Source: Phosphitispora fastidiosa (lineage in GTDB: Bacteria; Bacillota; Thermincolia; Thermincolales; UBA2595). From it: a DNA stretch of 64,000 bases. Made by a program: the position numbers and the translations under genes. The stretch covers positions 1 through 64,000 of the forward strand of contig NZ_JAHHUL010000003.1 of the NCBI RefSeq assembly GCF_019008365.1, given 5' to 3'. Positions 17,719-25,319 of the stretch are shown piece after piece. How positions within the stretch are numbered: the stretch's first letter is position 1; each line of letters opens with the position of its first letter. The notes beneath the pieces are model-generated. The model had not been told where the DNA came from. It ran no database searches and worked only from the letters and a program-made list of their open reading frames with translations.

Positions 17719-19570
17719 GACAGTCAGGTTATTACTATCACTCTCCTTATCGGGGAGCATTCTCGGTCTGCTAATCCTGGTCCTTAAACCTTTGATAAAA
17801 CACAGGGTCCCCAAATCAATCCAATACTATATATGGCTGATTGTGTTATTGAGGCTGGTGACCCCGTTTTCTCCGGAAAACAGCCTCATGAATGATGTCT
17901 TTTACAGCAGCGGTCCTGCAGGAGAGACCAATCCTGCAGGCGTACATAATCCTGAGGAAGTAAACAGTCAAACCGGTAACCAGTCCGGTATCCCCTTCGG
18001 TGTTCGGACTGGGGGCCGTACCGGTGAGCATAGCGGCATTTCGTTAACAATACCCAATATTAAGGATAATGCAGACCGCGGGGTTTATAACAATGATGCT
18101 GACCACATCAGGTATCTTCAGGACTTATTTACCCAGTATGTTATATACCTTTGGTTACTGGGGGTTGTCATCGCAATTACGGTAAATTTAGCCGGATATA
18201 TAAGGTTTTTGCACTGCCTGAGGCAGGGATACAGGGAAGCCACGGATGATGAAAACAGCCTGCTGGCCGCCTTATTAAGGGGCCGAAAACGGGTAAGGCT
18301 GCTGCGTAATAAGTTTGTGCCCACGCCCATGTTAATTGGTATTTGGAGACCTTGTATAATTATTCCTGATGTTGATTTTGATGAAAAACAGCTAAAGAAC
18401 ATTTTACTGCATGAGGTCACACACCTGCGCCGTTTTGATATCCAGGTAAAATGGCTGACCATGACAGCTGCTTCCATTCACTGGTTCAATCCCCTGGTGT
18501 ACCTCTTTAAGAGGAAAATCAATCAAGCCTGTGAACTGGCCTGTGATGAAGCAGTTATCAACAATCTCAGTCCGGCAGAAAAACAGGCTTATGGTGACAC
18601 CTTAATCTCTGTGATAGCAGAGCATAAGTACCCTGTGGGGGTCCTGCAGGCGACCATGAGTGAAGAAAAAAAGAGTTTGCAGGAAAGACTGGTGGCTATT
18701 ATGAAGCACCATCAGAAATCAAGGCAGATAATTATTTTATCGGGGGTTTTATTAGCAGTTTTCCTGTTCGGTGCGATATATCTGGGCGCCGGAGTGGGGA
18801 CTGGAGCAGCTTCACCGCCTAACCTGTATATTGCCGCAGAAGGGGGAAAAACCAAAGCAGCCCTTAAAGGCAGTTATTCCTGGACAAATGGTAAACGACA
18901 CATTCAGGCCGATTCCGACCACCCCGTCAATTTCGTATATAGTCTGGATAACACCGTTTCCGTAACAGGTAAGGAACAGCTTATTCTTGATACCCGGAAA
19001 ACAAAAAATGATAAACAGTATGACTTTACCATTGAGGATTTAACTGTATATAAAGACAAACAGCCCGTAGATTTTGCGGCTGTAGAACCGGGCTTTATGA
19101 ACAGAAGCCTATATCTTCAGGCGCCGCCGAACCCGGGAGAATACATCTACGTATTGATATTAAACATTAAGGATGATAAGGGTAAGGCTAAGGGAACTGT
19201 CAGCTACGGACTTGTTGTCAGAGTAGATATGATGACCTACAATCTGGCTGAGTATCCCAGGGAAGTTATTGACCTGGTGGAAAATAACCTGGAAATTATC
19301 ATGTCATCTCCTAAAGAATCATCTAACCCAATGGATTACATCAAAGCTCATCAAAACGAATACGAAGCCATTATTAAATACAGCTATAGTTATAACAATG
19401 AAGAAGTACTAACTTACATGCTTTCTCAATTTGAAGAAGGAAATGCAGAAGGTTTGCGCGGGCATCTTTTGATGGGGCTATGCAAGGAATTATTAGGTGA
19501 AAGAAATAATGTAACAGATGAGTCTTTATCACCTATGCAATGGTATGAACAATATGACTTTCTCACTTGA
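17711..19570 (+). CDS. M56 (BlaR1-type) membrane metallopeptidase without a penicillin-binding domain
   Basis: This is the sensor-transducer partner of the adjacent repressor. Four membrane helices are visible (near residues 8-28, 40-58, 138-160 and 340-360). The cytoplasmic zinc site HEVTH (LLHEVTHLRRFD) and the downstream ligand region ELACDEAV are intact. Instead of the usual BlaR1 penicillin-binding sensor domain, the extracellular C-terminus (about 365-619) is a different beta-rich segment followed by a helical tail, so the signal is probably not a beta-lactam bound in the BlaR1 manner. ATG 17711 overlaps the repressor stop (ATGAATGA); an ATG at 17702 is an alternative. The signal is unknown. 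Confidence 0.88.
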   Translation: MNETVRLLLSLSLSGSILGLLILVLKPLIKHRVPKSIQYYIWLIVLLRLVTPFSPENSLMNDVFYSSGPAGETNPAGVHNPEEVNSQTGNQSGIPFGVRTGGRTGEHSGISLTIPNIKDNADRGVYNNDADHIRYLQDLFTQYVIYLWLLGVVIAITVNLAGYIRFLHCLRQGYREATDDENSLLAALLRGRKRVRLLRNKFVPTPMLIGIWRPCIIIPDVDFDEKQLKNILLHEVTHLRRFDIQVKWLTMTAASIHWFNPLVYLFKRKINQACELACDEAVINNLSPAEKQAYGDTLISVIAEHKYPVGVLQATMSEEKKSLQERLVAIMKHHQKSRQIIILSGVLLAVFLFGAIYLGAGVGTGAASPPNLYIAAEGGKTKAALKGSYSWTNGKRHIQADSDHPVNFVYSLDNTVSVTGKEQLILDTRKTKNDKQYDFTIEDLTVYKDKQPVDFAAVEPGFMNRSLYLQAPPNPGEYIYVLILNIKDDKGKAKGTVSYGLVVRVDMMTYNLAEYPREVIDLVENNLEIIMSSPKESSNPMDYIKAHQNEYEAIIKYSYSYNNEEVLTYMLSQFEEGNAEGLRGHLLMGLCKELLGERNNVTDESLSPMQWYEQYDFLT

Positions 19571-19581
19571 AATGGGATGGT

Positions 19582-19611
19582 TTGATGTGATATCTAATAT
19601 TATGGTATAAT
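19582..19611 (+). promoter_or_regulatory. Promoter upstream of the group II intron and helicase gene
   Basis: TTGATG (19582-19587) and TATAAT (19606-19611) are 18 nt apart, with an extended -10 (TGGTATAAT). Transcription would start near 19618, immediately before the intron's 5' boundary at 19621. Confidence 0.6.
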
Positions 19612-19620
19612 TAGCCGATA

Positions 19621-20042
19621 GTGCGAGCTGCGAAGCAGCACGCTAAGGCGTGATGTTTCCTCTTGAAAATGGAAGTAATTCTGTTTTCATTAGTAAGTTA
19701 TTAACATATAGTAGGGAAATCCTATCAGGTAATACCTAACCAGTAGCCTGTACCTAGTCCTTGGAGCCGAAATGGTAACATTAGGTTTAAGCGTAGGGCG
19801 GGGAGCAAACGAGCCGAAACGAAAGTGAAGCTATTGAGCCACGAAATTATTATCTAAACGAAGAGGTCGATGCCATTATCGTGGTAGCAGACAAGATTAT
19901 GCAAATCGTAATGGTGAGAATTGCATGACTCTTCCGGGGTCTGAGGGCTTGGCGAGTTTGATGTGAAGAGCCGTATGCCTTAATAGGGCACGTACGGTTC
20001 CGTCGAGGAGCATGGGCGGTAACGCCCATGTTTACTCAAGAT
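19621..20042 (+). ncRNA. ORF-less group II intron (ribozyme)
   Basis: A self-splicing RNA of about 422 nt lacking a reverse transcriptase. The 5' end is GTGCGAGCTGCGAAGCAGCA (19621). Domain V is at 19968-20000: GAGCCGTA...TACGGTTC with the catalytic AGC and the two-base bulge. Domain VI follows (20005-20037), with the ATGGGCG/CGCCCAT stem and an unpaired A near 20034 as the likely branch point; the 3' end is near ACTCAAGAT. It is shorter than most bacterial introns without ORFs, so domain I may be reduced. Mobility would need a maturase in trans; none is encoded in this window. It lies between a good promoter and the DEAD-box helicase gene. The exact 3' end is uncertain by a few nucleotides. 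Confidence 0.85.
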
Positions 20043-20083
20043 AAATATGATGAGCAGAAAATGTTAAAGGAGACATAAAATTA

Positions 20084-21328
20084 ATGTTATTTAAGGAATT
20101 GAACATCATTGATCCTATCCTGGAGGCCCTAACAAAAGAAGGGTATACCGAACCTACACCGATTCAGGAACAGGCTATTCCTGTTATCCTTGACAAAAGA
20201 GACCTGATTGGATTAGCCCAGACCGGGACCGGTAAGACAGCCGCCTTTGCTGTTCCCATCCTGCAGATTCTCGATGCTGGGCCTAAGAACGTCCAAGGGA
20301 AGCGCGCCCTTAAAGCGCTGATACTAACTCCAACCCGGGAGTTGGCCATTCAAATCGGTGAGAGCTTTACAGCGTATGGCAGGAATCTTGGTTTACGGCA
20401 TACTGTTATTTTTGGCGGCGTATCCCAGGTATCACAGACCGACTCTTTAAAGGCAGGGGTAGACATCCTGATTGCCACGCCGGGTAGGCTGCTTGACCTA
20501 ATGAATCAGAAATACATTAACCTGCGGCATATCAAGATGTTCGTGCTTGATGAGGCTGACCGCATGTTGGATATGGGATTTTCCCATGATGTTAAAAAAG
20601 TTGTTGCCCACTTGCCTGAGAGAAGGCAAACAATACTATTCTCCGCCACTATGCCCCGGGAAATTGCTAAATTGGCCGGGGATATTTTAGAAAATCCGGT
20701 CAGGGTTGCTGTAACGCCCACCTTATCTACGGTAGATGCTATTGAGCAAACCGTCTATTTTGTGGGGAAAAAGGACAAGAAACAGCTGTTGATACACCTG
20801 CTCAAAAACAGAGCCGTTGTCTCCGCATTGGTATTTACCCGTACCAAGCATGGCGCAGACAAGGTAACCAGAAACCTCATTAGAGCCGGGGTACAGGCCG
20901 AGGCTATTCACGGCAATAAATCACAAACGGCCAGGCAGCGGGCTTTGACAAAATTTAAAAACAGGGAGACCAGGGTTTTGGTGGCGACAGATATCGCGGC
21001 CAGGGGCATTGATATCGAAGAATTGTCCCATGTAATAAATTACGATTTGCCTAATGTGCCGGAAACGTATGTTCACCGCATTGGGAGAACCGGCAGGGCC
21101 GGTCTGGCCGGGGTGGCGCTTTCTTTTTGTGATCAGGAAGAAAAGGCATATCTCAAGGACATCCAGAAGCTTATTGCCAAGCCAATACCGGTAATTGAGG
21201 ATCACCCCTACCCCCTAAGCGAAGATTCGCCAATGCCCTCCAAGGATATTCCCCCGCAAGCGGCTGTGCGCCAGACCGGGAAAATCGGGTATTTTAGGAG
21301 AAGCGGAAAAAAGAAATGCGGAAAATAA
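20084..21328 (+). CDS. DEAD-box ATP-dependent RNA helicase (RhlE/CshA type)
   Basis: A 414-residue RNA unwinding enzyme with all core motifs in order: Q motif (TEPTPIQEQAI), AQTGTGKT, PTRELA, TPGRLL, VLDEADRML, SAT, ATDIAARGIDI and HRIGRTGRAG. The short basic tail (FRRSGKKKCGK) fits the small RhlE-like type. Such proteins act in ribosome assembly, RNA decay or cold adaptation, and some assist group II intron folding, which is notable because an ORF-less intron sits in its leader. The ribosome site is AAAGGAG about 11 nt upstream of ATG 20084. Confidence 0.93.
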   Translation: MLFKELNIIDPILEALTKEGYTEPTPIQEQAIPVILDKRDLIGLAQTGTGKTAAFAVPILQILDAGPKNVQGKRALKALILTPTRELAIQIGESFTAYGRNLGLRHTVIFGGVSQVSQTDSLKAGVDILIATPGRLLDLMNQKYINLRHIKMFVLDEADRMLDMGFSHDVKKVVAHLPERRQTILFSATMPREIAKLAGDILENPVRVAVTPTLSTVDAIEQTVYFVGKKDKKQLLIHLLKNRAVVSALVFTRTKHGADKVTRNLIRAGVQAEAIHGNKSQTARQRALTKFKNRETRVLVATDIAARGIDIEELSHVINYDLPNVPETYVHRIGRTGRAGLAGVALSFCDQEEKAYLKDIQKLIAKPIPVIEDHPYPLSEDSPMPSKDIPPQAAVRQTGKIGYFRRSGKKKCGK

Positions 21329-21600
21329 TCAAGTGATTATAAGCTGGTGTTTTGGACAACCACCCCTGCTTTTTAATCGGACTTGAACCATTGAAAAGGT
21401 GAAGAAGACTACATTGGGATTGCAGCGCCCATATGAAATTGAAAGGATGTAAAGAAATCGTTGATTGAATCCATTCTTAATCTTGGTACAAGAGCATCGT
21501 CGTATAAGGACATTTTTAAATGTGATTATAGCAAATTTATTAAGCTTATTTGCGGGAGGATACATAATTACCGTTCTTCCGATATAACGAGAGGGGAAAG

Positions 21601-22545
21601 ATGATGACTAACCCAATTGTAAAGCGCTATCAGGACAATCCTATATTAACCAAAAAAGATATACCTTATCCTGTACACACCGTACACAATGCAGGTGTAG
21701 CGAAGCATAACGGTAAATATTACATGCTTTTCAGGTCACACCTGGATACCGGACGCTCTATAATAGGTTTGGCTGAGAGTGATGATGGGTATAAATTCAA
21801 AGCACATGATAAGCCATTTCTCATCCCTGCAAAAGATGGATTTTTCAAGGAATACGAAGCACATGGTGTTGAAGACCCTCGTATTGCTTGTATAGAAGGT
21901 GAATATTATATAACATACAGCGCTTACTCAAAGCACGGAGTAAGAATAGGACTGGCAAAAACCAATGACTTTAAATCAATTGAAAAAATATCCTTGATTA
22001 CCGAAGCTGACTATCGAAATACCGTCCTTTTCCCTAAAAAAATAAATGGGCGATATGTAAGACTGGATAGACCACACTCCGAAATCTCCCCCTGGTCAAT
22101 ATGGATTAGTTATTCAAAGGACTTAATATACTGGGGTGAATCTGAACTAATTATGAAACCTGAGCCTTATCATTGGGATGAGATGAAAATCGGTCCAGGG
22201 GCTACTCCTATAGAAACAGATAAAGGGTGGCTATCGATATACCATGGTGTTTTCCCGACTATGTGCGGTTCAGTTTACAGATTAGGTGTTGCCTTGCACG
22301 ACCTCGAAAATCCTGCCAGAATACTTGGCGTTAGTGACAGTTGGATTTTACAGCCTGAGGACCCATGGGAAGTAACCGGGTATGTTAATAATGTTGTGTT
22401 TACTTGTGGCGCTGTTCCTGAAAATGACGGGACAGTTAAAATATATTGGGGAGCCGCTGATTCAGTGATGTGTGTAGGAACCGCCCAAATTGATGATCTC
22501 ATAAACTGCTGCCTGAATAATGCCAGGCCGCCTATACCTGTTTAA
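21601..22545 (+). CDS. GH130-family glycoside phosphorylase/hydrolase
   Basis: A 314-residue five-bladed beta-propeller enzyme of the GH130 type, which breaks beta-mannosides by phosphorolysis or hydrolysis. Recognisable segments are AGVAKHNGKYYMLFRSH, GVEDPRIACIEGEYYITYSA, LDRPHSE, GPGATPIETDKGWLSIYHGV and IYWGAADSVMCVGTA. The catalytic Asp is probably that of EDPRI. The two ATGs (21601, 21604) directly follow GAGAGGGG. It converges with a glycosyltransferase gene only 5 nt away; GH130 and GT4 genes often pair in glycan metabolism. The exact substrate is unknown. Confidence 0.88.
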   Translation: MMTNPIVKRYQDNPILTKKDIPYPVHTVHNAGVAKHNGKYYMLFRSHLDTGRSIIGLAESDDGYKFKAHDKPFLIPAKDGFFKEYEAHGVEDPRIACIEGEYYITYSAYSKHGVRIGLAKTNDFKSIEKISLITEADYRNTVLFPKKINGRYVRLDRPHSEISPWSIWISYSKDLIYWGESELIMKPEPYHWDEMKIGPGATPIETDKGWLSIYHGVFPTMCGSVYRLGVALHDLENPARILGVSDSWILQPEDPWEVTGYVNNVVFTCGAVPENDGTVKIYWGAADSVMCVGTAQIDDLINCCLNNARPPIPV

Positions 22546-22550
22546 ACAGG

Positions 22551-23558
22551 CTATTTATTCACTATTTCCTTATACACTTCGATATACTCTTTAACCATTT
22601 TCTCCTGTGAAAATCTCTTGATAACTGTCTCCCGGCATAATTTTCTGGAAACATTCTCTACATCTTTCACCTTTTGTGCCATTTCTTCTATATTTGAGAC
22701 AATAAAACCATTCCGGCCATTTTCAATGATCTCAGGCATGGAACCTTTCCCAAAGGCAAGTACAGGCGTACCACAGGCCATTGCTTCAACAACACTTAAC
22801 CCAAAAGGCTCGTTAAAATTAATTGCATGAAGTAATGCGTAGGCATTGCTTAAAACAGAATCCTTTTCTGGCGGTGAGACACAACCGATATAAGTAATAT
22901 CATCATTCAAGTAAGGCTGAACATATTCTTCATAATACCTCCGGTCCTGAATAAGCCCAGCAATAACCAGCTTCATTTTCGCCATTTTGGCGACCTGAAT
23001 AGCCTCCCAGGTACCTTTATCAGAGTGTATTCTGCCAAAATAGAGCAAATAATCCCCTTTATTTTCATTAAAGGGGAAATTACTAATATCTATACCATGA
23101 TAGACAGTCCTGATATAATCAAGGTCTGAGCTCCTATCAGCGTCACTTATGGAAACATAATGGGTTGTTGCATTATATTTCTGATAAACAGGCAAAATCT
23201 TCGGTGAAGAAAAACCATGAATTGTGGTAACCATTGGAGTTTTTATTAACCCACTATAAGTCAAAGGCAAAAAGTCATAGTTATTATGTATAATATCAAA
23301 TTCGTCTGCCTGCTCCATTACTTCTGATATATGAAGGCATTCCCATACTTTGGGATCTATGGCTTTATCCTCCTCGTAAGGCGCTTGGCATATACTTCTT
23401 AACTTAGCCGACGTCAAGGAATCACCGGTGGCAAATAAGGTAACATCTATTTTTTCCTTAACAAGTCCCTCTGTAAGCAGTGATGCTACTGTCTCCCATG
23501 GGCCATAGTGTCTTGGCGGGGTTCTCCAAGCAATTGGTGAAATTATTGCAACTCTCAT
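22551..23558 (-). CDS. GT4-family glycosyltransferase
   Basis: A 335-residue GT-B fold enzyme transferring a sugar from an activated donor. It starts MRVAIISPIAWRTPPRHYGP. The C-terminal half has LLYFGRIHSDKGTWEAIQVA and the donor-binding motif EPFGLSVVEAMACGTPVLAF, characteristic of GT4. The start at 23558 is 8 nt after GGAGGCAA on this strand; 21 further residues upstream are open but lack a site. It faces the GH130 gene, suggesting shared mannoside or surface glycan metabolism. The acceptor is unknown. Confidence 0.9.
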   Translation of the reverse strand: MRVAIISPIAWRTPPRHYGPWETVASLLTEGLVKEKIDVTLFATGDSLTSAKLRSICQAPYEEDKAIDPKVWECLHISEVMEQADEFDIIHNNYDFLPLTYSGLIKTPMVTTIHGFSSPKILPVYQKYNATTHYVSISDADRSSDLDYIRTVYHGIDISNFPFNENKGDYLLYFGRIHSDKGTWEAIQVAKMAKMKLVIAGLIQDRRYYEEYVQPYLNDDITYIGCVSPPEKDSVLSNAYALLHAINFNEPFGLSVVEAMACGTPVLAFGKGSMPEIIENGRNGFIVSNIEEMAQKVKDVENVSRKLCRETVIKRFSQEKMVKEYIEVYKEIVNK

Positions 23559-23751
23559 ATAAAATTGCCTCCATATCATTATTCTATTATTTAACCAATT
23601 ATACACAAATTGACCAATCAAAGCAATTTACACTACATAACTGTGCAGGAATTGTCGGATAGATGTGTACAATTTCTGCTAAGCAGAAGGGCCAGAAATC
23701 TTGTGGACCGAGAATAAAGATATAACTTCACCAAATCTGACTCGTGACTGG

Positions 23752-23855
23752 CAAAATGCCCTCTCGCAAGGCGCACGGTTCAACCCAACCGGAGGCATAA
23801 TGGAATTATTCCGAGGATTGGGTTGAACCGCGTAACGAAGCGAGAGGGCATTTTG
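23752..23855. repeat. 104-nt two-tier inverted repeat
   Basis: Outer arms CAAAATGCCCTCTCGC (23752-23767) and GCGAGAGGGCATTTTG (23840-23855) are perfect over 16 bp. A second pair, CGGTTCAACCCAA with TTGGGTTGAACCG, is perfect over 13 bp inside, with a smaller imperfect hairpin at the centre. It begins 12 nt beyond the stop of the PurF-like gene. It could be a non-autonomous element of MITE or REP type, or a structured 3' end. No clear target-site duplication was seen. Confidence 0.85.
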
Positions 23856-23866
23856 ACGCACATGCA

Positions 23867-25267
23867 CTATTCTTTGCCGTTCCAGCAATAGGTACACACA
23901 TTGTCCCAGGGCAAGCCGATTGCATCCAGCATATCATACAGGGATTGATATTTTAATGTGGTAAAGTTCAAACGCATTTTAATCCAGTCAATCATACAAC
24001 TGTATTTTTCTGAATCCGGTTTGCAATACTCATCCAGCGAAGCCGGCTCATTACCTTCCAGGTCCCGTATAGCCCGCCGGGCTACCAGGTCCATCTCTGA
24101 GTTTGACCTGGAGAAATTAAGGTATTTGCAGCCGAAAACCAGTGGGGGACAAGCGGACCGAATGTGCACTTCTTTGGCATTACAGTTGTAAAGCAGCTCA
24201 GTTGTCTCCCTCATTTGGGTACCGCGCACAATGGAGTCATCACAGAAAAGAATCCGCTTTTCTGCCACTAATTCAGTGATAGGTATAAGCTTCATCCTGG
24301 CGACAAGATTTCGGATATTCTGGTCCTGTGGCATAAAACTTCTGGCCCAGGTGGGTGTATATTTGATGAAAGGCCTGCCGTAAGGAACCCGGGATTCATT
24401 AGAATAACCTATGGCATGGGCGATACCGGAATCAGGTATTCCGGCGATTAGGTCTGCTTCCACATCATCATTGCGGGCTAAGGCAGCGCCATTACGATAC
24501 CGCATGACCTCGACATTCATTCCTTCATATGATGAAGAAGGATAACCATAATAGACCCATAGGAAAGCACATATTTTCATTTTTTCACGGGGAGGTGAAA
24601 TTTTTTCGATACCTTCAGGTGTTACAAGAATGGTTTCTCCAGGTCCAAGCTCATATTTCATCTGATATCCCATATTGGGAAAAGCACAAGACTCGAAGGA
24701 TACACAGTAAGCTCCTTCTTTTTCACCGACAATCAGAGGTGTTCTGCCGAAACGGTCCCTGGCGGCATAGATTCCTTCTGAAGTCAGTATCAGCATAGTG
24801 CATGAACCGTCAATAGCTTCCTGCGCTTTTTGGATACCTTCTTTAAAGGACTCTCCTTCATCTATCAAAGAGGAAACTACTTCAGTAGGATTGATTACAC
24901 CCCTGCTCATCTCTAAAAAATGAGTATTTTTTTTTGCTAAGGATTTATTGGCCAGATTCTGAATATTGTTAATCCGTCCTACAGTGGTTATTGCATAGTG
25001 GCCCAGGTGGGAATAAACCAACAGAGGTTGGGCCTCATTATCACTGATGCACCCAATGCCCATATTGCCCTCCAGACCTGATAAATCGTTCTCAAATTTT
25101 GCTCTGAACTGAATGTTTTCGATATTATGGATGGATCTTACAAAACTATTTCCGGTCCAAACTGCCATTCCACCCCGGCTTGTACCTAAGTGTGAGTGAT
25201 AATCAGTACCGAAATATAAATCCATAACACAATTGCCTTTTGACGCTACCCCAAATAGTCCCCCCAT
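23867..25267 (-). CDS. PurF-like amidophosphoribosyltransferase paralogue lacking the catalytic cysteine
   Basis: A 466-residue homologue of glutamine-PRPP amidotransferase. The phosphoribosyltransferase half keeps the PRPP loop (RILFCDDSIVRGTQMRET), and cysteines typical of the Fe-S PurF type remain (ICAFLWVYY, FGCKY, CTYCW near the C-terminus). The N-terminal glutaminase half is altered: the protein starts MGGLFGV where PurF has Met-Cys-Gly, and the oxyanion AHNGN motif reads TTVGR. It should therefore not hydrolyse glutamine. The start at 25267 has AGGAGAG upstream. It lies 52 nt after carB on the same strand and probably shares its transcript. A family of such paralogues exists; its reaction is not known to me. 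Confidence 0.88.
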   Translation of the reverse strand: MGGLFGVASKGNCVMDLYFGTDYHSHLGTSRGGMAVWTGNSFVRSIHNIENIQFRAKFENDLSGLEGNMGIGCISDNEAQPLLVYSHLGHYAITTVGRINNIQNLANKSLAKKNTHFLEMSRGVINPTEVVSSLIDEGESFKEGIQKAQEAIDGSCTMLILTSEGIYAARDRFGRTPLIVGEKEGAYCVSFESCAFPNMGYQMKYELGPGETILVTPEGIEKISPPREKMKICAFLWVYYGYPSSSYEGMNVEVMRYRNGAALARNDDVEADLIAGIPDSGIAHAIGYSNESRVPYGRPFIKYTPTWARSFMPQDQNIRNLVARMKLIPITELVAEKRILFCDDSIVRGTQMRETTELLYNCNAKEVHIRSACPPLVFGCKYLNFSRSNSEMDLVARRAIRDLEGNEPASLDEYCKPDSEKYSCMIDWIKMRLNFTTLKYQSLYDMLDAIGLPWDNVCTYCWNGKE

Positions 25268-25319
25268 AATATATTCACTCTCCTGCGTTTATTTAAAATA
25301 CCTTGACTCCTGTTGATTA

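Noticed and set aside
17699-19570. BlaR1 beta-lactam sensor
   Set aside because: The M56 peptidase is clear, but the extracellular part lacks the SxxK and KTG motifs of the penicillin-binding sensor domain.
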